A program made the position numbers and the translations under genes. This document shows positions 1 to 4,931 of a stretch of DNA of 8,341 nucleotides, piece by piece. The notes beneath the pieces are model-generated. The model searched no databases. It was not told the origin of the DNA and was given only the letters and a program-made list of their open reading frames with translations. Position 1 is the first letter of the stretch, and each line of letters starts with the position of its first letter. This stretch comes from Actinomycetes bacterium. Lineage in GTDB: Bacteria; Actinomycetota; Acidimicrobiia; Acidimicrobiales; Acidimicrobiaceae. The stretch lies in the NCBI GenBank assembly GCA_021792075.1, contig JAJYVK010000057.1, forward strand, positions 1-8,341, written 5' to 3'.

Positions 1-1128
1 TCCAAGCAGATCTGCTGCCTGGGAGACCCGATTGATGGCAGCAAAGCTTGCCAGAACGAAGGTTGGCTTTGCAAGCCGCTCACCTAGGGCTTTGAGGACT
101 GGGATTCCCCCTCCTCCGACGAAGACCGCGTCGGGGTCAGGAAGGTCCCAAATAGCGTCCTCGCTTCGTCCTGAGACGACGGTGATCTCAGGGTAACGTG
201 ACGAGTTCAGCCCAATGAGTCTGATCTGAATCGGATCACGTTCGACGAGAAAGAGCCGGATAGAGGGGATCCTGCGAATTACGGTGATACCCACGCTGCC
301 GCTTCCAGCGCCTAGATCCCAAAGGCAGGCCCTTTCTGAGGAAAGATACGGTGCAAGCTTGGAGAATATCACGTCTCTCACCTCGGGTTTTGTGATCATA
401 CTACCTTGGTGGAAAAATTCGTTGTCTTTATCTGAGGGCCGAAGGTTGGAGACCGAAGCTTCACTAGTTGGTTCGCTGCGCAAAGCTAGAAGAATCGAGA
501 GAGGTTCAAACTGTGAAGCCGAGATTACACTGAGCGGGGCCTCCACTACTGCTTCGGCCTCCGAGCCGAGGTTGCTGCAGACCAGGTACCGTTCAAACTT
601 TGCTCCAGCATCCGTAAGGAGCTGGGCAATGAACTCCGGTGTATGTTCCGGCGAACACAGGACTGCAAGTTTGTTGATATGCTGTCCCGGTTGTAGGGTT
701 CGCAAGAGTTCGCTCAACACTCTCTGATAGCTGCGTCCGTGTGCACTTATCACAACGGCATCTTCCCAGTTGGTCTCGGCCTTTGCGAATGCAAGTGAAA
801 CCGCTGATGGTACAGGGTAGATCTCTAATTTAAAGAGGGGAAAGGTACTCTTGAGAAGTCGCACGATCCCAAAATAACCGGGATCACCCGAAGCGAGAGC
901 GAGTACGTTTCCTGATCTTTCTGTAATGTTCTCCTTGAGCTGATCTATTCCAGCGCTCCAGCTCAATACGGTGGGGATTTCCAGCGAAACATCGCTCTTG
1001 AGTAGGGAGACTTGTCTTGATGACCCAAACACCACCTCGCTATTGCTCAACAACTCGCGTAGCTTGTCAACTCCCACACCCACGCGGCCGGAACCATCGA
1101 TTCCGAGCACAAATATCTTCCTAGGCAC
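1..1128 (-). CDS. cobL: Precorrin-6Y C5,15-methyltransferase (decarboxylating), CbiE-CbiT fusion; 3' end cut by window edge
   Basis: I translated this frame by hand from the complement: 376 codons are open to the window edge with no stop, so the C-terminus is missing, probably a few tens of residues judging from the usual CobL length of roughly 400 or more. Residues 1-~200 are a CbiE-type SAM-dependent tetrapyrrole methylase, with LGIDGSG at about 8-14 and SGDPGYFGI at 80-88. Residues ~240 onward are a CbiT-type Rossmann methyltransferase, with ITKPEVR at 245-251, the SAM loop WDLGAGSGSVGI at 270-281 and VFVGGGG at 335-341. In this family CbiE methylates C5, while CbiT methylates C15 and decarboxylates the C12 acetate side chain of the corrin precursor in the cytosol. 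The GTG start at 1128 has an AGAAGGT SD eight bases upstream and overlaps the cbiD stop by 8 bp, implying translational coupling. A TTG at 1134 is too close to that SD, and a GTG at 1110 is a possible shorter start. No ATG is available. It is the last visible gene of the cbi operon. Confidence 0.93.
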   Translation of the reverse strand, partial: MPRKIFVLGIDGSGRVGVGVDKLRELLSNSEVVFGSSRQVSLLKSDVSLEIPTVLSWSAGIDQLKENITERSGNVLALASGDPGYFGIVRLLKSTFPLFKLEIYPVPSAVSLAFAKAETNWEDAVVISAHGRSYQRVLSELLRTLQPGQHINKLAVLCSPEHTPEFIAQLLTDAGAKFERYLVCSNLGSEAEAVVEAPLSVISASQFEPLSILLALRSEPTSEASVSNLRPSDKDNEFFHQGSMITKPEVRDVIFSKLAPYLSSERACLWDLGAGSGSVGITVIRRIPSIRLFLVERDPIQIRLIGLNSSRYPEITVVSGRSEDAIWDLPDPDAVFVGGGGIPVLKALGERLAKPTFVLASFAAINRVSQAADLLG

Positions 1129-2182
1129 GGGCAATGACCTTCTGTCCGTCAAAGTCGACCATTATCACCTCAAGGCTAATCGGCTTAGAGATATGGCTTT
1201 CGCAGGCCTTCTTGGCCATTTGGCAGAGGAGTTCGAGCGGTGCTAGATCGTTTTGGTCGACGCAGGTCTCGAAGAAGTGTCTTGCCGTATTTGTTGCGGT
1301 TGCTGCCTCGATTACCGGATACGATGATCCTGCGCGCTTGGCGGCTTCCAATAGAACTTCGTTGTTGAGGTCTGAACGGTGGAAATGAGTCATCATTACC
1401 TCGTTAGCAAGCTTCGAAATCTTGCCAACCATTCCAACCCAGATTATCTTCTCGGCGCCCATCTTTGCCGCACTTCTAAGTCCTACTCCGGTGAAGTCAC
1501 CAACCTCGACGAAACAAACAGGATCAAGCTCTGGGAAGAGTCTTATGGCAAGCGCTTCCGACCTTGAGCCGGTTGCCAAAACGATGGTCTTTTCGTTTTG
1601 GGCAGCGGCAACATTGATCTGTTGGACCACCGAGGCCCTGTAGGCGGCCGTCGAGAAGGGCCGGACGACACCCGTGGTGCCCAGTATGGAGATGCCCCCG
1701 GTAATCCCGAGGCGGGCGTTTGTGGTTCGCTGTGCCATCTCCTTGCCTCCAGGTACGCTGAAGGTGAGTTCGAGACCGGTCGATGTAACCTCTCTGACAG
1801 CCAGGGCAATCATCTTAGACGGTATAGGATTTATGGCGGGGGCACCTATGGGGAGTCCCAAGCCAGGCTTGGTGACTGTCCCTATCCCATCTCCGGCACG
1901 AAAGACCAGTTCGTGAGTGCCTTGAAGCTCTCTCGCATGAACTGTCATCCTGGCCCCGTCGGTGCAATCTGGATCATCTCCGGCGTCTTTAACCACCACC
2001 GCTCCGCCGTCACCGGAATCCTCGACGGCGAATGTCACCCTTTTCCCCGATGGCAACTCCACTTCGACGCTGGAGGGAAGCTTGCTACTGGTGAGGAGAA
2101 TGGCAGCGGCTTTAGCGGCGGCGCTGGCGCAGGTTCCAGTTGTCCAGCCAGTTCGTAGTTCTTTGGGCTCCGTTGGACTCAA
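1121..2182 (-). CDS. cbiD: Cobalt-precorrin-5B C1-methyltransferase CbiD
   Basis: A complete 353-residue protein of normal CbiD length. CbiD transfers a methyl group from SAM to C1 of cobalt-precorrin-5B, a step specific to the anaerobic cobalamin route, in the cytosol. Family motifs appear in order: LRTGWTTGTCA (9-19), VKDAGDDPD (64-72), GIGTVTKPGL (99-108), PAINPIP (115-121) and the glycine-rich RLGITGGISILGTTGVVRP (157-175). The start is TTG: an in-frame TAA lies three codons upstream, an SD of AAGGA sits six bases before it, and the conserved LRTGWTTG block begins only nine residues in, so no later start fits. An 86-bp gap separates it from cbiF upstream, in which I see nothing except this SD. 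Its 3' end overlaps cobL by 8 bp. The presence of CbiD rather than CobF argues that the pathway here is cobalt-early. The reverse strand also has long open frames, which I regard as shadows. Confidence 0.97.
   Translation of the reverse strand: MSPTEPKELRTGWTTGTCASAAAKAAAILLTSSKLPSSVEVELPSGKRVTFAVEDSGDGGAVVVKDAGDDPDCTDGARMTVHARELQGTHELVFRAGDGIGTVTKPGLGLPIGAPAINPIPSKMIALAVREVTSTGLELTFSVPGGKEMAQRTTNARLGITGGISILGTTGVVRPFSTAAYRASVVQQINVAAAQNEKTIVLATGSRSEALAIRLFPELDPVCFVEVGDFTGVGLRSAAKMGAEKIIWVGMVGKISKLANEVMMTHFHRSDLNNEVLLEAAKRAGSSYPVIEAATATNTARHFFETCVDQNDLAPLELLCQMAKKACESHISKPISLEVIMVDFDGQKVIARA
1137..1143 (-). promoter_or_regulatory. SD sequence of cobL, inside cbiD
   Basis: On the minus strand this reads AGAAGGT, eight bases before the GTG at 1128. 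It decides for that GTG over the TTG at 1134, which would leave only two bases of spacing. It lies within the last codons of cbiD. Confidence 0.7.
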
Positions 2183-2188
2183 GACAGA

Positions 2189-2193
2189 TCCTT
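2189..2193 (-). promoter_or_regulatory. SD sequence deciding the TTG start of cbiD
   Basis: AAGGA on the minus strand, six bases before the TTG at 2182. Together with the in-frame TAA three codons upstream of the TTG it fixes an unusual start codon. Confidence 0.7.
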
Positions 2194-2268
2194 AATCTTG
2201 CTCTGGTTGGTCATCTTATCGAGGCAGAGATAGTGTTGGGCTCTAGATCTACGAGACGCGTTCAGTTG

Positions 2269-3069
2269 TCAAGGCTGATCTTTTGCAGGCCGACCCGTTG
2301 TCGTGCCTGGCAGCGAACGTTTGCGAAAGCGATGTGCATAGCCGGGTGAGTAGAGGTGGGAGCGCTGTGTTGGTCCGTCAAGCACCTCTCCCACGACAAC
2401 CAGTACGGTTCGATTTGCTCCGCTCTCAGCCATGTCCTTTGCAAGCGAGCCTACCGTCGTTCTGACCACCTTTTGATCGCTCCAAGTGGCCCGAATGACT
2501 ATAGCGGCTGGGGTCGATTGATTGAACGCAGACCCATCGCACAAGAGCTCGTCTTGGAGCTCTTGAGGTCGTGCACCGGCAAGAAACACTGCGATGGTTC
2601 CGCCGATTCGGGCGAATGCGCGTAGGCTTTCCCGCTTGGGCATCGAGGCTTTGGTTTTTCCAGGAAGCCGGGTAAAGACAACGCTTTGAGACAGTGCCGG
2701 AATTGTGAATTCTCGCTTGAGTATCGCAGCAGCCGCTGCTACCGAAGTCACTCCTGGTACGATCTCGAAACTGAGCTGGTTCTCGACGCAATAGTCGATC
2801 TGCTCTTGGATCGCTCCGTAGATCGATGGATCTCCTGAGTGAAGCCGGACCACCTTCTTCGTGCTACTGGTGGAGTAGATTTTCAGCACGTCTTCAAGGG
2901 TCATGCCAGCGGAGTCAAGGATCTCGGCGTTGCTGGCGCAGTGGTCAAGCAACTCTCTGGGAACCAACGATGATGCCCAGATCACGGTCTCGGCTTCAGC
3001 CAGGCGGTTTCTGCCCTTTAGGGTAATAAGTTCGGGATCTCCTGGTCCGGCCCCTACGAAGCTGATCAC
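2269..3069 (-). CDS. cbiF: (Cobalt-)precorrin-4 C11-methyltransferase CbiF/CobM
   Basis: A complete 266-residue SAM-dependent tetrapyrrole methylase. It adds the C11 methyl group of the corrin ring (cobalt-precorrin-4 to cobalt-precorrin-5A in the anaerobic route; CobM is the aerobic counterpart). Evidence: the N-terminal VGAGPGDPELITLKG (5-19), the CbiF-typical SSLVPRELL (33-41), the SAM-site motif RLHSGDPSIYGA (75-86), VPGVTSVAAAAA (104-115) and the C-terminal TPAAIVIRATWSDQ (186-199). The start is GTG at 3069: a TAA lies in frame a few codons upstream, the SD AGAAGGT sits six bases before, and the glycine-rich motif begins at residue 5. The last ~20 residues (basic, then GTTTGRPAKDQP) form a short tail beyond the conserved fold. 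It lies 28 bp after cbiL in the same operon. Distinguishing CbiF from CobM is a matter of pathway; the neighbouring cbiD favours CbiF. Confidence 0.96.
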   Translation of the reverse strand: MISFVGAGPGDPELITLKGRNRLAEAETVIWASSLVPRELLDHCASNAEILDSAGMTLEDVLKIYSTSSTKKVVRLHSGDPSIYGAIQEQIDYCVENQLSFEIVPGVTSVAAAAAILKREFTIPALSQSVVFTRLPGKTKASMPKRESLRAFARIGGTIAVFLAGARPQELQDELLCDGSAFNQSTPAAIVIRATWSDQKVVRTTVGSLAKDMAESGANRTVLVVVGEVLDGPTQRSHLYSPGYAHRFRKRSLPGTTTGRPAKDQP

Positions 3070-3075
3070 TTCCAG

Positions 3076-3082
3076 ACCTTCT
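3076..3082 (-). promoter_or_regulatory. SD sequence deciding the GTG start of cbiF
   Basis: AGAAGGT on the minus strand, six bases before the GTG at 3069, inside the 28-bp cbiL-cbiF gap. Confidence 0.7.
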
Positions 3083-3097
3083 CTTTATTGTACTTAT

Positions 3098-3856
3098 TCA
3101 TCTTTCATGCGATCCTTTTCTAAGAGGCGGTGCTATCACAGTTGCGAGGTATGAGATCTTCGGTTCTGTGATCGCTTCGAGCAAAGCAATCTGCTCGCCC
3201 TCAAGCCCTAGGAGTTCTCCTACTACCGCGCCTTCAAGCCGCCCCGCCTCCTTTAGAATCTGCTTGATTGCAGCTATCTGGCGGCCACCCTTATAAATGA
3301 CGACGGCCGCGTTTGGGTGCTGCAGAGACTCTTGCACGTCTTCTGTCCCCTCAACAGCTGTCACGAGGAATAGCTTCTCGGTCTCGTCAAGAAGATTTAG
3401 GCCGCTCATGGCTGCGACCTCCTGAAACGCCATGATTCCGGGGACCGTTTTTATTCTTATCTCCGGTGCAAGTGTAGCCACTTCTTTGGCAACCAGAGAG
3501 AATGTGGAGAAGACATTTGGGTCGCCAAGGGTGACGAAGGCCAACGTCTGGCCTTTTAGGAGTAGGGCCACGAGAGTCCGAGCCGCCGCCTTGGCACCGC
3601 GAAGTCTTGCTTGCACTCCCGTCTCGCCAGGGCTCATGTCGAATATCAGCCTGCTCAATTCGACATCTGGAAGCACCTGTCTCACAATGCCCTCTGCCCG
3701 GCCTTCGCTTTCCGGTGAAGAACAGGGAGCAAATATTAGGTCAGCTTCTCTCAAAGCTTCGAGGGCCTTTAACGTGATATTCCTGGGGTCTCCCGGCCCG
3801 ACTCCGACGCCGATTAGCTGACCGGGTTCAACCTGTTTTGCCGATGGAGTATTCAA
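3098..3856 (-). CDS. cbiL: (Cobalt-)precorrin-2 C20-methyltransferase CbiL/CobI
   Basis: A complete 252-residue SAM-dependent tetrapyrrole methylase that methylates C20 of (cobalt-)precorrin-2, the first ring methylation after sirohydrochlorin in the cobalamin branch. Evidence: GVGVGPGDPRNITLKAL (16-32), the SAM-site stretch FVTLGDPNVFSTF (107-119), which is typical of CbiL/CobI rather than other ring methylases, and a downstream VPGIMAFQEVAA. The start is TTG at 3856: an in-frame TAG sits only one codon upstream, a GAGGT SD is five bases before, and no ATG or GTG occurs before the first glycine motif, so the TTG is forced. The final residues (PPLRKGSHER) are a basic tail. It appears to be the first gene of the cbiL-cbiF-cbiD-cobL operon, since the next gene upstream is divergent. 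Its 5' leader contains the hairpin described at 3902-3946. Confidence 0.95.
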   Translation of the reverse strand: MNTPSAKQVEPGQLIGVGVGPGDPRNITLKALEALREADLIFAPCSSPESEGRAEGIVRQVLPDVELSRLIFDMSPGETGVQARLRGAKAAARTLVALLLKGQTLAFVTLGDPNVFSTFSLVAKEVATLAPEIRIKTVPGIMAFQEVAAMSGLNLLDETEKLFLVTAVEGTEDVQESLQHPNAAVVIYKGGRQIAAIKQILKEAGRLEGAVVGELLGLEGEQIALLEAITEPKISYLATVIAPPLRKGSHER

Positions 3857-3861
3857 CGCCT

Positions 3862-3866
3862 ACCTC
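3862..3866 (-). promoter_or_regulatory. SD sequence deciding the TTG start of cbiL
   Basis: GAGGT on the minus strand, five bases before the TTG at 3856. Five bases (GAGGU) could pair, including one G-U, with GCCUC in the loop of the leader hairpin at 3908-3946. That pairing is inferred. Confidence 0.65.
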
Positions 3867-3901
3867 TATGAGAGCACAAACACGTGACTGGATTGTGACC
3901 G

Positions 3902-3946
3902 AGCCTAGCAAGGGTTTGGCAACCGCGAGGCTGGCGGCAACCTTGT
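3902..3946 (-). promoter_or_regulatory. Candidate structured 5' leader (hairpin/pseudoknot) of cbiL
   Basis: In the minus-strand RNA, bases 3946-3939 can pair with 3916-3908 (eight pairs counting one G-U, one bulged base). An inner stem CCGC/GCGG (3937-3934 with 3926-3923) is capped by the seven-base loop CAGCCUC. The loop bases AGCCU are exactly complementary to AGGCU at 3906-3902 just downstream, which would make a pseudoknot. GCCUC in the same loop can also pair with the cbiL SD GAGGU about 60 bases further on. The pairing potential is seen; a regulatory role is inference. It does not match a known riboswitch class that I can recognise by eye. Confidence 0.3.
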
Positions 3947-3993
3947 GCATCAGGGTGGGATAGCTGCGCAACAAATCACGTGCCGGCTCGAAA

Positions 3994-4005
3994 TAGGGCG
4001 CCCTA
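3994..4005. promoter_or_regulatory. 12-bp perfect palindrome in the cbi upstream region, possible operator
   Basis: TAGGGCGCCCTA is perfectly self-complementary, centred about 144 bp upstream of the cbiL start. Overlapping it, AAATAGG (3991-3997) can pair with CCTATTT (4018-4024). A protein-binding site for control of the cbi operon is possible, but no cognate regulator is identified. Confidence 0.25.
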
Positions 4006-4322
4006 AAGTGGTCCAGTCCTATTTTCTCACAGAGGTTCTGTTGGTTCTTGAAAGGTTTCGAACGGCCGGCGGAGGTCGCTTAGCGCGCTCGCAGCTTGGA
4101 ACCCCGATATTCTCGGTGGCGTTTGCACATTTACTAATAAGCCAAAATGGATGACCCCTCCTAATCTAGTGGATCGTGAATCTCGTTTTTTACAGACACC
4201 ATTGTGGGGTCATGATCTATTGCGCCATGCAGCTTCTATGCTAAAAGCGCTAGTTATGGCGGGTATGAAAACGTCGTTTTGGCTAGGCGGGTCGGCAATG
4301 TCGGCAGCGAAGCTGTCTACAC

Positions 4323-4358
4323 GAGCTAAGCTCATAACACTCATTATGAGCTTAGCTC
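4323..4358. promoter_or_regulatory. Perfect 15-bp inverted repeat, probable MarR operator
   Basis: The arms GAGCTAAGCTCATAA (4323-4337) and its exact complement (4344-4358) flank the six-base spacer CACTCA. Each arm also carries its own 11-bp palindrome, GAGCT-A-AGCTC and GAGCT-T-AGCTC, whose centres are 25 bp apart. The repeat ends ten bases before the marR SD. MarR-family dimers bind inverted repeats near their own promoters, so autoregulation of the marR-exporter operon is the natural reading. If transcribed, it would also form a long hairpin just before the ribosome site. No T-run follows on either strand, so a terminator is unlikely. Confidence 0.65.
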
Positions 4359-4368
4359 AGTAAATCTT

Positions 4369-4372
4369 GGAG
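4369..4372 (+). promoter_or_regulatory. SD sequence of marR
   Basis: GGAG seven bases before the ATG at 4380. It supports that start over a GTG at codon 19. Confidence 0.6.
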
Positions 4373-4379
4373 CCCTGCT

Positions 4380-4931
4380 ATGGTAAATTCTCAAACGGCT
4401 GCCATCGGTCCTAATGATTCGGGGGTTTGTGGTGTGAATCCACTTCGACTTTCGGAGCTGATCTTGTTGGCCGCACGGAGGTTTCACCGGGATTTTTCAG
4501 CACAGCTTTCTCCGCTCGGAGTCACAGTTGCACAGGCGCAGGTGCTACGAATTGTCGCCGTTGCAGAGGCTCCTCTTCGCATGGTTGACATTGCCGCTCA
4601 ATTGGAGATAGTTCCAAGGTCAGCAACCAGCAAGATAGATGCGCTGGAGTCTCTTGGATTGGTTGAGCGCCTCAGCGATAATGCCGATCGCAGGTCCGTG
4701 TCGGTGGCGGTGACTGAAAAGGGCCGCAATGTGTTGAGCCTCCTTGACGAAGTTCGCCGCTCGGCGGCTGAGGAGCTGTTGTCCGGTCTTGCTGTTCTTG
4801 ACCGCGAGGAGCTCTATCGGCTTTTGAGGATCGTCTGCACCAGGACCGGTCTCTTGGCCGGGATTGAAAACTCATGCGGAAGCCAAGCATTATCGGTAAC
4901 TGCTGAAGGTCGCGATCGGGGTGGACGATGA
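4380..4931 (+). CDS. MarR-family winged-helix transcriptional regulator
   Basis: A 183-residue protein. Residues ~23-160 make a MarR fold: N-terminal dimerisation helix (LRLSELILLAARRFHRDF, 22-39), LSPLGVTVAQAQVLRIV (43-59), helix-turn-helix with LRMVDIAAQLEIVPRSATSKIDALESLGLVER (66-97; recognition helix about 78-92) and the wing with the family hallmark DRRSVSVAVTEKGR (103-116). C-terminal helices follow (120-160). MarR proteins bind DNA as dimers, usually repress, and release DNA when a small ligand binds. The first ~20 residues and last ~25 (Gly/Arg-rich) are outside the fold. The ATG at 4380 has a GGAG SD; a GTG at codon 19 is the alternative. The stop overlaps the ABC exporter start as ATGA, so the two are co-translated. 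The perfect inverted repeat at 4323-4358 directly upstream suggests the protein represses its own operon. The ligand is unknown. Confidence 0.92.
   Translation: MVNSQTAAIGPNDSGVCGVNPLRLSELILLAARRFHRDFSAQLSPLGVTVAQAQVLRIVAVAEAPLRMVDIAAQLEIVPRSATSKIDALESLGLVERLSDNADRRSVSVAVTEKGRNVLSLLDEVRRSAAEELLSGLAVLDREELYRLLRIVCTRTGLLAGIENSCGSQALSVTAEGRDRGGR

Larger units (their letters stand above)
3857..4379. other. 523-bp divergent intergenic region between the cbi operon and marR
   Basis: No convincing gene lies here. Two plus-strand open frames (3945-4154 and 4151-4363) have no SD, no recognisable domains, and the second ends inside the marR inverted repeat. The region should hold the promoters of both operons, but I could not assign -35/-10 boxes with confidence. 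A weak candidate toward marR is TTGCGC at 4220-4225 with TAAAAG at 4242-4247, spacing 16. Seen directly: a hairpin near cbiL, a 12-bp palindrome at 3994-4005, short direct repeats at 4034-4059 and 4291-4306, a 13-bp palindrome at 4268-4280, an 8-bp inverted repeat (4151-4158 with 4206-4213), and the large inverted repeat at 4323-4358. I looked for a cobalamin riboswitch core upstream of cbiL and did not find one. Confidence 0.6.

Noticed and set aside
1598..2158. 186-codon plus-strand open frame antisense to cbiD
   Set aside because: Fully inside a well-conserved cbiD gene on the other strand, with low-complexity Gly/Ser-rich translation; a shadow.
3895..3965. SAM-riboswitch-like stretch on the plus strand (GGCTGGCGGCAACC followed by a small stem and AGGGTGG)
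   Set aside because: The GGCAACC word resembles SAM-I/SAM-IV cores, but there is no convincing closing P1 stem, and the orientation points toward marR 400 bases away and antisense to the cbiL leader. GGCAACC also simply occurs twice (3918-3924, 3936-3942).
4050..4075. tRNA T-loop look-alike (GGTTTCGAACGG)
   Set aside because: The flanking bases do not form a five-pair T-stem, and no acceptor or anticodon arm can be built around it on either strand.
3857..4200. Cobalamin riboswitch upstream of cbiL
   Set aside because: Expected from the gene context, but on the minus strand I could not find the B12-box-like and GCAACTG-like conserved blocks in the right order. A covariance-model search would be decisive.
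4151..4213. ATGACCCC/GGGGTCAT inverted repeat
   Set aside because: Exact 8-bp arms but 47 bases apart and matching no known site; within what chance could produce in a 500-bp region.
3945..4363. Two small plus-strand open frames in the divergent intergenic region (69 and 70 codons)
   Set aside because: No SD, no recognisable domain, and the second ends inside the marR inverted repeat.
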